Source: Saccopteryx bilineata (lineage: Eukaryota > Chordata > Mammalia > Chiroptera > Emballonuridae). Taken from it: a stretch of 64,000 bases of DNA. The notes under the pieces are model-generated. The model made no database searches, was not told the origin of the DNA, and saw only the letters and a program-made list of their open reading frames with translations. This document shows positions 45,298 to 56,771 of the stretch, piece after piece. Both the position numbers and the translations under genes were made by a program. The stretch's first letter is position 1, and each line of letters starts with the position of its first letter. Where the stretch lies: positions 293,716,590 through 293,780,589 of the forward strand of contig NC_089492.1 in NCBI RefSeq assembly GCF_036850765.1, in the 5' to 3' direction.

Positions 45298-45655
45298 TTG
45301 TAGGCTGAGTTGTGTACCCCAGAATTGATGTCAAAGTCCTAACACCCAGCACCTCCAAATGTGACTATATTTGGATATGACATTTTAAAAGAGATAATAA
45401 GTTAACATGAAGTCATTAGGGTAGACTCTTATGAATTATGAGTGGTGTCCTTACAAAAGAAGTGAGGACACAGCCACAAATAGAAGGAAGACCACCCTCT
45501 GCAAGCCAAGAATAAAGGCCTCAGAGGAAACCAACCCTGCTGACACTTTCTTTTCAGCTGTCTAGACTATGTGTGGGAAAATGCATGTCTGTTGTCTAAG
45601 CTATCCAGTTGGCAGTACTTCGTTATGGCAGTTCTAGCTGACTCATACAGTCTCC
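45298..45655 (+). repeat. MLT1-like LTR (ERVL-MaLR)
   Basis: Shows gtgactatatttggatatga, gaagtcattagggtagactc, aggcctcagaggaaaccaac and ttatggcagttctagctgac in MLT1 order. Ancient. Confidence 0.75.
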
Positions 45656-46607
45656 TGTGATACATATCAGGGCTTTGTGGTCTGCATGCCAGGATTTTTA
45701 TGTGGGCTCCAAGGTCATCCTGAAGAGGGACGATTGTGACAACCACCAGTGCTTCTGAAAACACCATGGGTCTTTTGCTTGTTCATAGTTGATGTAATGC
45801 CAGGTCAAGTTGAGTGGACTCTCATCCCCCAGGTCCTTGCAAAAGACCCATGTGCCCTGATGTTCAGAATTCACTTGTAACACTTTTTATAGGGTAAGGT
45901 TCAGATAAAAACAATCTAGAGGTTTTTGGGGTCCCATTTCCCTTCCTGGGTTGTCCATCTCATCAAGGCCATTGCTGTGCAGGTAGTAAAGCAAAGAGGA
46001 AAGAGACTGTATAGTAGTCCAGGGATGTGGCTTTGGTGACCCAGCCTGTTGACACAAATGGAAATAGCCTTCATTGCTTGCCAGCTGCCACTGATACCAG
46101 ACTGACCTTGCTAGGACATGAGGAGAGCTTGTAGAGTCAATAAACAGTTACCAAAGCTTGTTTTTCTGAAAAGAGAGGGAGTTCAAGACTTTTATTTTGA
46201 ACACTTTTTGAAGGACTGCTGGGTATAATTGATATTCACTAAACATTTAAAATGTACAATTTGGTAACTTTTCCCATACATATAAACCTGTGAACACAAC
46301 CTAACCATGATAATGAGCATCTGTCACTCATATATTTGCTTCTTATTCTTTTATAATCTCTCTCCATGCCTTTCCTGGTCTTCCCAGCAACCATCGATTT
46401 ACTTCTTTTTTTTTTTTTTTTTTTACAGTAAATTAATTTGCATTTTCTAGACTTTTATGTGATTCTAATAAAAAAGTGTTCACTCATTTTTTTCCCTCTG
46501 AGTTTCTTATGTGCAATCTTGTTTTGAGATTCATCAATGGTGTTTATATAAGCAGTTCATTCTTTTTATTGTCAAGTACTATTTAGTCTCTGGATACATC
46601 CCCCCCC
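45656..46607 (+). other. Unit B 3' flank and old LINE-like sequence
   Basis: 46028-46230 aligns with 34200-34400 of unit A, and 46410-46600 with 34580-34640 plus 35030-35100, an old LINE 3' region present in both units. No gene recognised. Confidence 0.5.
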
Positions 46608-46738
46608 CCTTTTTTAGAGAGAGAGGCAAGGAGAGAGAGTTAAATAGACAGGAACATCGAGCTGTTTCTGTATGTACCTGGACTGGGGATCGAACTGGCA
46701 GCCTCTGCGCTTTGGCATGACGCTCTAACCAACTTAGC
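46608..46738 (-). repeat. SINE, family IV (Ves-like), truncated
   Basis: agagagagaggcaaggagag, then ctggactggggatcgaactg, and a reversed head ending accaacttagctata. The last head bases are replaced by the next SINE. Confidence 0.75.
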
Positions 46739-46740
46739 TA

Positions 46741-46873
46741 TACAGAGACAGAGAGAGAAAGGGAGAGAAGAAAGGGAGGGGGAGGGGTGGAGAAGCAGAT
46801 GGTTGCTTCTCCTGTGTGCCCTGACCAGGAATTGAACCCAGGATGTCTGTATGCCAGGCTGATACTCTATCCA
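46741..46873 (-). repeat. SINE, family III, head half
   Basis: gagacagagagagaaaggg to gagtcaaccagccagggcc. Only the head half is present. Confidence 0.8.
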
Positions 46874-46889
46874 CTGAGTCAACCAGCCA

Positions 46890-47103
46890 GGGCCACATTT
46901 TGTAATTTAATGATTTTAGAAAGTAAGAGAGAGGGAGGGAGGGAGAGACATACAGACAAACAGAGAGGGAGAAACATCAATTTGTTGTTCAACTCATTTA
47001 TGCAATCATTGGTTGCATCTTGTGTGCGCCCTGACTGGTGATTAAACCTGGAACCTCGGTGCACTGGAACAACGCTAACCAACTGAGTCACCCATCCAGT
47101 GCT
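46890..47103 (-). repeat. SINE, family IV (Ves-like)
   Basis: gattttagaaagtaagagag, cattggttgcatcttgtgtg, cgccctgactggtgattaaa, reversed head ending gagtcacccatccagtgc. Confidence 0.8.
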
Positions 47104-47356
47104 ATGGGATGATTTTTTTGAGAAGGAACGTTACTGAGAGCAGACAAGCAAGGACACATGGGGTGGGGGTCACTGCCCAAAGCAGCATGTCTTTGAACAA
47201 AGAATCAGATTAGTCTTTCTTTAGAGAAATCATGCATAAACATCAAGTTGAGTTTTTCATCACAAATATAGGTTGAGACATTCCTTCATAGGCATAGTTA
47301 GAAAACATGTCTATCCATACATGGAATGTTAGAAAAACTCCACCCCCGAGGGGAGA
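47104..47356 (+). other. Left flank of the Helitron
   Basis: Unassigned sequence ending ...gaggggagA. Helitrons insert between A and T, and the A at 47356 fits. Confidence 0.4.
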
Positions 47357-47939
47357 TCTTTATTATATGCGGCTTAAGTGTCTGTCACCGATAGCTTATT
47401 GGTTGCTTGCGTAACTGCACTAGCCAATGGGGTGAAGTTGCCACGGCATTCAAATAGTCCCGCCTTCTGGCATGCCACCTCACAAATTGAGGTTAAAGAT
47501 TGGAGCAATTATTATGCTGTTAAGAAATCTTAACACCAGAAGGGGTCTTTGCAATGGTACAAGACTATTTTTCCAATTGAAAAATAATGTCATAATATTG
47601 GGTTGGGGAATAAGTTCGTTGCATTTTTACCGAAGACTTTTATTTAAACAAAAAACAATAATTATATCAATAAGTTAATCAATTATATATTCGCCGTTGC
47701 TGTTTACAACCTCTTCCCACCTCTCGACCAATTTGTTGATGCCGTTCTGCCAAAAATCGCCTGGTCTGGTGTCAAAGAAGTTGTTGAGCCAGTTTTTAAG
47801 GACCTCTTTGTTATCGAAGGTAACGCCCTTCATATGGTTTGACAGGGAGCGGATAAGATGGTAATCGGTCGGTGCAAGGTCCAGAGAATACGGCGGATGC
47901 TGAAGGACCTCCCATTTGAGCTCTTGGAGTGCGGGTTTT

Positions 47940-48326
47940 TTTTTTTTTTTTTGTGGTGTTTTTTTTAAATTTATTTTTATTTATTTATTTATTTATTTTT
48001 AATACAGGGACAGAGAGAGAGTCAGAGAGAGGGATAGATAAGGACAGACAGACAGGAACAGAGAGAGATGAGAAGCATCAATCATCAGTTTTTCGTGGTG
48101 ACACCTTAGTTGTTCATTGATTGCTTTCTCATATGTGCCTTGACCGTGGGCCTTCAGCAGACCGAGTAACCCCTTGCTCGAGCCAGCAACCTTGGGTCCA
48201 AGCTGGTGGGCTTTTGGCTTAAGCCAGATGAGCCCGCGCTCAAGCTGGCAACCTCGGGGTCTCGAACCTGGGTCCTTCCGCATCCCAGTCCGACGCTCTA
48301 TCCACAGCGCCACTGCCTGGTCAGGC
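47940..48326 (-). repeat. SINE, family I, in mariner
   Basis: Antisense full-length. Target duplication ttggagtgcggtttt at about 47924-47938 and 48327-48341. Confidence 0.93.
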
Positions 48327-48656
48327 TTGGAGTGCGGTTTTGACGACTTGTGCAACATGGGGCCTGGCGTTGTCGTGAAGGAGTATGGTTTGACCATGTC
48401 GATCAGGTTTTTTCAGTCAAATTGCCTCATTCACGCGGTGTAGCTGGGCAATGTAGAGCTCCTTGTTGACCGTGGCATTCTTTTCGAGCATTTCCCAGTT
48501 CTTCATCGAATTCAGAAGGCCTTCCGCTGCGGCACGTGTCATCGACGTCAAAGTCGCCATTTTGGAACTTTGCAAACCATTTCCGTGCTGTAGACTCGCC
48601 TATGACACCTTCTCCATACACATCGCAAATGTCCTGGGCTGCTTTGGCAGCTTTTT

Positions 48657-49034
48657 TTTTTTTTTTTTTTTTGTATTTTTTTTTTCTGAAGCTGGAAACA
48701 GGGAGAGACAGTCAGACAGACTCCCGCATGCGCCCGACCAGGATCCACCTGGCACGCCCACCAGGGGCCACGCTCTGCCCCTCCGGGGCGTCACTCCGCC
48801 ATGACCAGAGCCACTCTAGTGCCTGGGGCAGAGGCCAAGGAGCCATCCCCAGTGCCCGGGCCATCTTTGCTCCAATGGAGCCTCGGCTGTGGGAGGGGAA
48901 GAGGGAGACAGAGAGGAAGGGGGGGGGGTGGAGAAGCAAATGGGCGCCTCTCCTATGTGCCCTGGCCGGAAATCGAACCCGGGTCCCCCGCACACCAGGC
49001 CGATGCTCCACTGCTGAGCCAACCGGCCAGGGCC
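48657..49034 (-). repeat. SINE, family III, in mariner
   Basis: Antisense full-length, T-run at 48652-48672, reversed head ending gccaaccggccagggcc. Target duplication ggcagctttt(t) at about 48646 and 49037. Confidence 0.93.
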
Positions 49035-49446
49035 TCGGCAGCTTTTTGACCTCGATGAAAAGCAAAAGAAGAGCAGGTGTCGAAAATGTTGATTTTTGCC
49101 TCCTGGGTATTCCATTTCTAAGCCTCAAAACTAATAAAAAATTAAATAACTCAAAAATACAATTAACATAGTTTTGTAGAGCAGAAAGAGTTTTATCGAA
49201 TGAATACTTACCCTTTGCCAAACAGCGAACAAATCGTTGTAAAATAAAATATAAAAACGCTACGAACTTATTCCCCAACCCAATAGCTAAGTCTTTGACT
49301 GGCTCCTCTAAAGGTGAAATATCAATACATGTCATTCCAAGAATTGATTTGGCTCCATCTCAAACAGGGTTGCCGTTTCAATTGAGACGTAGACAATTTC
49401 CTGTAAAACTTACCTTTGCTATGACCATCAATAAGTCTCAGGGCCA

Positions 49447-49845
49447 GGCCCTGGCTGGTTGGCTCAGCAGTAGAGCGTCGGCCTAGCGTGCGGAGGACCC
49501 GGGTTCGATTCCCGGCCAGGGCACACAGGAGAAGCGCCCATTTGCTTCTCCACCCCTCCGCCACGCTTTCCTCTCTGTCTCTCTCTTCCCCTCCCGCAGC
49601 CAAGGCTCCATTGGAGCAAGGATGGCCCGGGCGCTGGGGATGGCTCTGTGGCCTCTGCCTCAGGCGCTAGAGTGGCTCTGGTCGCAACATGGCGACGCCA
49701 GGATGGGCAGAGCATCGCCCCCTGGTGGGCAGAGCGTCGCCCCTGGTGGGCGTGCCAGGTGGATCCTGGTCGGGCGCATGCGGGAGTCTGTCTGACTGTC
49801 TCTCCCTGTTTCCAGCTTCAGAAAAATGGAAAAAAAAAAAAAAAA
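49447..49845 (+). repeat. SINE, family III, young, in Helitron
   Basis: Complete sense copy: head ggccctggctggttggctca, intact A- and B-box (gggttcgattcccgg), body with the 'gggcagagcatcgccccctg' unit, A-run. Perfect 14-bp duplication aagtctcagggcca at 49433-49446 and 49846-49859. The best reference copy of family III in the window. Confidence 0.96.
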
Positions 49846-50329
49846 AAGTCTCAGGGCCAAACGCTTAAGCGTGTTGGCATTTTTTTTACCTGAGCCTGCA
49901 TTTGGACATGGTCAACTTTATGTTGCCTGTTCAAGAGTTTGTGAAAGAATGGATGTAAAATTAAAAATAATTGATGGTCCTCTGCAAGGTGAGCTTAAAA
50001 ATGATGGAAAGATCTACACAAGAAATGTTGTGTATAAAGAGATCTTTGACATGTGAATTAACATTTTATTATATAAATCACCTTTATTTACTGAGCTAGC
50101 TGTGGCTCTTAAGAAATGTACTGCCAGTGGTTTCCTTCATTGCACTCTACTTTAAGCAATTAAGCAAGTAGAAGGGGGAAACCCCGTGGGCAGTAAGCAA
50201 AGGGGCATCCTCGCCGCCTGCCCTGGGTAATTCAGTTTGAATTAGCAGACACCTTTGCACAAATCATTTTAATTACAATTTATAATATCTAGAACAGCGG
50301 TCATTTCGTATGACCGCCGGGCTTTCTAG

Positions 50330-50644
50330 TTTTAGTATAACTGAAGGTATAATGAAATATGTTCATGAGGAGATTATAAGAGGGTCCTCCTTGCAGATTT
50401 GGCCAGTCTTAGGTGGTTTCCTCAGGATCAACCCCCTGGTCCTCTAAAACATCCTGGGCTTCCTGAAAAACAGCTGTAGCAAAATTACCAGTGTCAGGGG
50501 CAGCATAGGTATGGAAGGAAGTTTAACTTAAGTCTCAGACTTTATGTTAGAGTCTTGTAAAATTATAGTATATGGTTACACAAACCTTATAAAATTATCT
50601 AAGTGGGTGATCTAAGTGGGTTTACAGTTTAAGCAAATGAAATT
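50330..50644 (+). other. Right flank of the Helitron
   Basis: Starts with the T of the AT target. Unassigned, possibly an old LTR fragment; no coding domain seen. Confidence 0.35.
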
Positions 50645-50894
50645 TTTTTTTTGAGAGAGAGAGAGAGAGAGTGAAACAGGGAGATGAGAAGCACCAACTC
50701 ATAGTTTTAGCACCTTAGTTGTGCACTCACCGATTGCTTCTCATATGTGCCTTGACGGGGGGGGGGGGGGGGGGGGGGGGGGATGGCTCAAGCCAGCTAC
50801 CTTAGGCTTCAAGCTGGTGACCTCAGGTTCTCCAACTGACCACCTCAGCGTCCTGGGGGAGGGTCTATCCACAGCGCCACCAAGGCTCAGGCAA
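50645..50894 (-). repeat. SINE, family I, older, with a 25-G run
   Basis: T-run, (GA)n, gcaccaactcatagttttag, gtgccttgacgg followed by an uninterrupted G-run (about 50757-50782), then the clauses and a reversed head ending ccaaggctcaggc. Confidence 0.8.
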
Positions 50895-50977
50895 GACTAG
50901 GTTTTATAATGCATAGCGATTGCTTCTTGGCCTTTTGCCTAAGAGCAAGTGTATATAATACAAATTTAAAAAATTTA

Positions 50978-51118
50978 GCCTGACCTGTGATGGCGCAGTG
51001 GATAAAACGTCGACCTGAAACCCTCAGCTTGCTGGGTCAAGGCACGTATGGGAGTTGATGCTTCCTGCTTCTCTTTCCTTCTCTAAAAATAAATACATAA
51101 AATCTAAAAAAAATTAAA
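50978..51118 (+). repeat. SINE, family II, slightly shortened
   Basis: Head gcctgacctgtgatggcgca, tail aaaataaatacataaaatct. Lies just upstream of the unit C promoter. Confidence 0.88.
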
Positions 51119-51149
51119 AGTATATACACTTTATTCCCGTCCTCTCCTC

Positions 51150-51582
51150 ACCTCCATGCTTCCGAATCTCACCATTTCTCAGGATCACTGAAGGTGCCAC
51201 GTGGCCAATGCTCTCCGTTGTGGCCTTTAGCGCGCTGGGAACTACAATACCCAGAAGCCAACGCGCGAGAGACAGTGATGAACCAATGACGGATTTGTCT
51301 GACCCATTTCCGTCCGTCCGAATCCCGCCCAAGTGGGACTTCCGGTCTCTTCTAGGTGGTGATCATTTTGCTCCTCAGTGGTCCTTTCATCTATCTGGTC
51401 GGAAGCCTGGGAGTGTTGGGTCTGGAACGAACTGCTGGAATCTAGAAGGCGGGAGAGTCTTGCTGTCCGCCGCACAGACGCGGGTCTGAGTTCTCAGCAG
51501 GGTCTCGCGCCTGTGCCAGAACCGGGACCGGGATCGCCGTGACCAGGGCCACCTCCCCGCCCGCCCCTGCCCTCAGAGTCCG
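51150..51582 (+). promoter_or_regulatory. CpG-rich promoter and 5' UTR of unit C
   Basis: A GC- and CpG-rich stretch ends at the start codon. It holds aactacaatacccagaagcc (51240-51259), a close fit to the ZNF143/SBS element actacaattcccagmatgc; CCAAT boxes near 51205 and 51277; and ETS-like acttccgg near 51338. No TATA box. This is a housekeeping-type promoter as in other KRAB-ZNF genes. Confidence 0.75.
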
Positions 51583-51615
51583 ATGGCGGCGGCCGCGCTG
51601 AGGCGCCCAGCTGAG
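51583..51615 (+). CDS. KRAB-ZNF unit C, first coding exon
   Basis: ATG at 51583 in a good context (gtccgATGG) gives MAAAALRRPAE, then donor GAG/GTGAGC in phase 0. MAAAAL leaders are typical of a set of human chromosome 19q13.43 KRAB-ZNF genes, which suggests conserved location, not a one-to-one orthologue. The next exon is 56125-56251. Confidence 0.8.
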
Positions 51616-51772
51616 GTGAGCGCGTCCCCCGGGCCCTCACCGCCTCACCCCTCCGAACCTGGAGCCCCGGTACGGGAACCGGTCACGTTGGGCAGCCCAG
51701 GCCCCGGCGTCCCGGACTGTGAGGCGCTCGTGGGTGACACAGGGGAGGATCCAGACCCCTAGGGTCCTTCTT
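51616..51772 (+). other. Unit C intron 1, GC-rich start
   Basis: The CpG-rich promoter region continues into the intron until the SINE target site (cctagggtccttctt, 51758-51772). Nothing else seen. Confidence 0.5.
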
Positions 51773-51945
51773 TATTTATCTATCTATATATCCATCTATT
51801 TTTATTTTTTTATTTTTAGAGAGGGGGGAGCAGGAAGCATCAACTCCCATATGTGCCTTGACCAGGCAAGCCCGGGGTTTCGAATCGGCGACCTCAGCGT
51901 TCCAGGTAAACGCTTTATCCACGGCGCCACCACCGGTCAGACATA
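51773..51945 (-). repeat. SINE, family II
   Basis: Antisense; target duplication cctagggtccttctt/cctagcgtccttctt at 51758-51772 and 51946-51960. Confidence 0.92.
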
Positions 51946-52096
51946 CCTAGCGTCCTTCTTAAGGCCCTCAGGGAACAGAGAGAGTGCGGAGCGATGGGAC
52001 TTGGCCTAGCAGAGGTTATGCCTCCATGCTGAGGGTTCCTTGTGGAAAATTGGGAACCAAGAAGGATCGTCCAAGCGTTTTAAAATCTCGCTGAGA

Positions 52097-52387
52097 GCCT
52101 GACCAGGCGGTGGCGTAGTGGATAGAGAGAGGGTCGGATTGGGACGCTGAGGACGCAGGTTCAAAACCCCGAGGTCACCAGCCTGGTTTGAACAAGGCTC
52201 ACCAGCTGGAGCCCAAGGTCGCTGGCTTGAGCAACGGGTCACTTGGTCTGCTGGAGCCCCCTGGGTCAAGGGACATGTGAAAAAGCAATCACTGAACAAC
52301 TGAGGAGCTGCAATGAAGAACTGATGCTTCTCATCTCTCTCCCTTCCTGTCTGTTTGTCCCTATCTGTCCCTCTCTCTGTCTCTGTA

Positions 52388-52388
<1 letters not shown>
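52097..52388 (+). repeat. SINE, family I
   Basis: Head gcctgaccaggcggtggcgt, body, CT-rich end ctctctctgtctctgtaaca. Its A-tail position is taken by a CA microsatellite. Confidence 0.92.

Positions 52389-52437
<49 letters not shown>
52389..52437 (+). repeat. (CA)n microsatellite at a SINE tail
   Basis: About 23 CA units with two imperfections, arising where a SINE tail would be. Likely length-polymorphic. Confidence 0.93.
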
Positions 52438-52440
<3 letters not shown>

Positions 52441-53558
52441 AAACTATGAGAGAATAGGCTGCCATGGGGTGATGAGGACAGGGAGGCCCAGAGAAGTTCC
52501 GTCCTTGTCCAGGTCACAAAGCTGGTCAGAGGCTGCACTGAAGCCTCGAGTCCCAAAGAACAGACCATTTTGGCCTGAGGTCCCTGGATTCCAGGGCTGG
52601 GCAGGACTTACAGAGGAGACCTGCTTACCTGCAGATAATTGTTGTTTTTCTGCATCTTCCCACAGGTTCTGAAGGTTGAAAAACCACTTATGGAACCTGC
52701 ACAAGGAAAGACAAGGGTGTCCCACTCTCTCTCTGGTCCTAACATTAACCTGACTATAGGGTGTTTGGGATTGTGATGCTTTGAAACTTTCACCTATTTT
52801 CACAGATACCTGAGACCTTTTAAGATACCACCACGGGATACCTGTCTGGGATTGTGGTGTCTTTAGACCCTTCCCTTGGTATTTTCCAACTGTTGGATGT
52901 GGGGGACCCTTGGATACCCCCAATTCCTATATCCTGAGTGCATGGCACAGGTGAAATGAAAGTCCTCCCATTTCTGGCAGGGTTAACCCAGGGCCAGACC
53001 CCAGCATGCACATGCTTGGAGTTGTACTGAGCTGGGATTAGGTTCCACAGGTTTCCATTCTTTGTGTTCAGAACAAAGAGCAGGGTGGTTGGTAATCATA
53101 CCTGCAATATGGCTGCCGAAGAAATTGGGCATCTATTATGGAGGTAAAAGGGATGTTTGGTCAAGAGGAAGGAGTTGGTTTCTTCCTGATGTAATAGGCT
53201 CCTATCTGGCTGCACTTGAAGAACAGATGATAGGGTTAAAGGGAGGAAGCAGGGAGCTCAAGGGAAGGCACCTGCTCTAATCCAGGCAAAAGTGGAGGGA
53301 CAGGGATGGAGATGCCAGAGGTTGGTTTCTGGGTCCATTTTTAAATGAAGGCCACGTAGATTTCTGGATATTGTAGATTTCTGGTGCAAATGTGGTCATT
53401 TTGAAGGAAGAAAAGGAGGAGTTGTGAACAACCCTAGGATTTTTGTTCTTAGCTGTTGTAGTGATGGATGCTCCATCAACTGGCCTGGGGAAGATGGTGA
53501 TATGTTCATTTTACTTTGGGAAGTATCTTTAGATCCTGTGAAGACCCTGAGAACTTTC
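52441..53558 (+). other. Unit C intron 1, unique sequence
   Basis: A minus-strand open frame of 159 codons (52923-52444) and smaller ones occur, but none shows a domain or repeat identity. No gene is claimed. An AT-poor, non-repetitive intron. Confidence 0.4.
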
Positions 53559-53884
53559 TTTTATTTTTGATAGAGACTGAGAGAGAGTCAGAGAGAGGGG
53601 TAGATAGGGACAGACAGGAAGGGAGAGAGATGAGAAGCATCCATTTTTCATTGCAACACTTTAGTTCATTGATTGCTTTCTCATATGTGCCTTGATGGGT
53701 GTGTGTGTGTGGGTTACAGCAGAGCGAGTAACCCCTTGCTCAAGCCAGTGACCTTGGGCTCAAGCTGGTGAACTTCGTTCAAACCAGATGAACCCGTGCT
53801 CAAACTGGTGACCTTGGGGTTTCGAACCTGGGTCCTCCACGTCTCAGTCTGACACTCTATCCACTTCGCCACCACCTGGTCAGG
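53559..53884 (-). repeat. SINE, family I
   Basis: Antisense; gatagagactgagagagag, cttgatgggtgtgtgtgtgt, reversed head ending ccaccacctggtcagg. Confidence 0.9.
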
Positions 53885-54374
53885 TGACCTCGAGACCTTT
53901 CAGAGATTATTGAGTGGAGGCATCCAGTAGGCAGGTGGACACACAGATCTGGACATCTGAGGAGGTTGTCAGTAAGAAGACATGCAAAAACTCGCGGCTC
54001 TTGTATAGACCGGTGCAGAGCTGTGAATTGGGAGATGAGGATCACACGTCAGAGGGGAATGCAATTGATGGTGGTAATGCTAATTAGCGGGTCTGATAGA
54101 ACCCTCCACGATGATTATGGGAATGGTGTGGGAGGGAAGTTGATTTGGCAGGCGCCTGAGGCTTCTGTGGGAAGAGTGGACTGAGATGTGGAGGCAGAGG
54201 AGTAATTGTGAGATGACACGAGTGGACAGGGCTCCTGGTTATCCACTACTGTCTGGATTCACCAGAATGTCATGGTGAGTTTTGATGGGATCTGGGGAGT
54301 TTGAGTCTTAGTGGTGGTAAGGTCTGGTGCAGATGTGGTCATTTTGTGAATGTACTTATTTTATAGATCAATAG
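53885..54374 (+). other. Unit C intron 1, unique sequence
   Basis: No repeat, domain or RNA gene recognised. Confidence 0.4.
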
Positions 54375-54382
54375 GACTAGGC

Positions 54383-54973
54383 CAGTGGTCGGCAAACTCA
54401 TTAGTCAACAGAGCCAAATATCAACAGTACAACGATTGAAATTTCTTTTGAGAGCCAATTTTTTTTTTTTTTTTGTATTTTTCTGAAGCTGGAAATGGGG
54501 AGGCAGTCAGACAGACTCCCGCATGCTCCTGACCGGGATCCACCCGGCATGCCTACCAGGGGGCGATGCTCTGCCCCTCTGGGGCGTCGCTCTGTTGTGA
54601 CCAGAGCCACTCTAGCGCCTGAGGCAGAGGCCATGGAGCCATCCCCAGCGCCTGGGCCATCCCTGCTCCAATGGAACCTTGGCTGCGGGAGGGGAAGAGA
54701 GAGACAGAGAGGAAGGAGAGGGGGAGGGGTGGAGAAGCAGATGGGCGCTTCTGTGTGCCCTGGCCGGGAATCAAACCTGGGGTTTCCGCACATCAGGCCG
54801 ACACTCTACCACTGAGCCAACCGGCCAGGGCGAGAGCCAAATTTTTTAAACTTAAACTATATAGGTAGGTACATTTTTTTAATCTAGATAGTGCCTGCAC
54901 GTGGTATTTTGTGGAAGAGCCACACTCAAGGGGCTAAAGAACCGCAGATGGCTCGTGAGCTGCAGTTTGCAAT
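54383..54973. mobile_element. hAT MITE split by a SINE, right end lost
   Basis: Left end cagtggtcggcaaactcatt; inner ccaaatatcaacagtacaac matches 37425-37647. On the right, gctcgtgagctgcagtttgc is followed by unrelated sequence instead of the terminal repeat. Confidence 0.85.
54465..54831 (-). repeat. SINE, family III
   Basis: Antisense full-length; target duplication gagagccaa(a)tttttt at about 54450 and 54832. Confidence 0.93.
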
Positions 54974-55101
54974 CTTCCTTTTAAGGAAGATTGGGTGGAA
55001 AGAAAAAGGTTGTGGCTTCTGTGATAACAGCAAATGCAGTGCAAAACTGGTCGAGGGGTTATTTGCATCTGAAAAATTACATGTGTTTCTGGATAGCTAA
55101 T

Positions 55102-55360
55102 CTATCTATTTAATTTTAATTTAATTTTATTTTACTTTATTTTATTTGTTAGTGAGAGGAGGGGAGACAGAGACAGACTCCTGCATGCCGCCTACTGGGA
55201 TCCACCCAGCATGCCCACCAGGGGGCGATGCTCTGCCCATCTGGGGCCCGTTCTCAGTTGCAACCGGAGCCATTTTTTTAACTGCCTGAGGCAGAGGCAT
55301 TAGAGCCATCCTCAGCTCCCGGGGCCACTCGCTCTAATTGAGTCATGGAGGAGGAGAGGG

Positions 55361-55396
<36 letters not shown>

Positions 55397-55516
55397 CGAG
55401 AGGGGGAGGGGTGGAAAAGCAGATGGGCGCTTCTCCTGTGTGCCCTGATGGGTAATCGAACCCGGGACATACACATGCTGAGCTGATGCTCTACCACTGA
55501 GCCAATGGGCCAGGGC
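55102..55516 (-). repeat. SINE, family III, older, with (GA)n
   Basis: ttagtgagaggaggggagac, body, a (GA)n stretch at 55358-55394, reversed head ending gccaatgggccagggcc. Flanks ctggatagctaat/ctggatggctaat. Confidence 0.88.
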
Positions 55517-56589
<1,073 letters not shown>

Positions 56590-56771
56590 TTTTAAAAAAA
56601 GATTTTATTTATTCATTTTAGAGAGGGGAGAGAGAGAGAGAGTGAGTGTAGGGGCAGGAGCAGGAAGCATCAACTCCCATATGTGCCTTGACCAGATAAG
56701 CCCAGGGTTTCGAACCAGTGACCTCAACATTCCAGGTCGACACTTTATCCACTGCGCCACCACAGTCAGGC
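56590..56771 (-). repeat. SINE, family II
   Basis: Antisense; gattttatttattcatttta, (GA)n, reversed head ending gccaccacagtcagg. Flanking tattttcc/tcctcttttt words on both sides. Confidence 0.9.

Larger units (their letters stand above)
47690..49110 (-). pseudogene. mariner transposase remnant
   Basis: Read on the minus strand: an N-terminal helix-turn-helix part with GESTARKWFAKFQNGDFDVDD and GRPSEFDE (48427-48621). Next is a jump to HDNARPHVAQVV near 48377-48345. After the SINE comes WEVLQHPPYSLDLAPTDYHL (about 47925-47865) and the end near 47690. HDNARPH and PxDYHL hold the last two catalytic Asp of the DD34D triad. The segment around the first Asp is missing, so besides the SINEs it has an internal deletion. 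Confidence 0.85.
47598..49283 (-). mobile_element. mariner transposon nested in the Helitron
   Basis: Perfect 22-bp terminal inverted repeats (47598-47619, ttgggttggggaataagttc..., and 49262-49283, ...gaacttattccccaacccaa) with the TA duplication at 47596-47597 and 49284-49285. Two SINEs (47940-48326, 48657-49034) lie inside; without them it is about 900 bases. The identical ends imply a young age. Confidence 0.95.
47472..50056 (+). pseudogene. C-terminal part of Helitron Rep/Helicase
   Basis: Three pieces in order: 47472-47597 ([28 protein letters not shown]); 49286-49446 (VIPRIDLAPSQTGLPFQLRR, then RQFPVKLTFAMTINKSQGQ); 49859-50056 (LPEPAFGHGQLYVACSRV, ending VVYKEIFDM-stop). These are the late motifs of the Pif1-type SF1 helicase fused to Rep in Helitrons (the MTINKSQGQ and HGQLYVAxSRV motifs are diagnostic). 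An extra T in the T-run near 49880-49887 shifts the last piece. The Rep nuclease domain and the first helicase motifs are absent. Confidence 0.9.
47357..50329 (+). mobile_element. Helitron (rolling-circle transposon) relic
   Basis: The 5' end starts TCTTTATTATATGCGG after an A. The 3' end is CTAG at 50326-50329 followed by T. It is preceded by a perfect 8-bp hairpin (GCGGTCAT 50297-50304, loop TTCGT, ATGACCGC 50310-50317) and 8 spacer bases. This is the standard Helitron terminus: TC at the 5' end, hairpin plus CTRR at the 3' end, A/T target, no target duplication and no inverted repeats. About 110 bases after the 5' end the sequence jumps into the last third of the helicase, so it is an internally deleted copy. 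A mariner (47598-49283) and a SINE (49447-49845) were inserted later. Confidence 0.88.

Noticed and set aside
48003..48310. tRNA-like segments with good A- and B-boxes in many copies
   Set aside because: All belong to SINEs (head of a longer repeat with tail and target duplication). None has a free-standing cloverleaf with normal flanks, so no tRNA gene is called.
52444..52923. 159-codon minus-strand open frame
   Set aside because: No domain, no start context or splice support, and it partly overlaps sequence next to a SINE. Judged chance.
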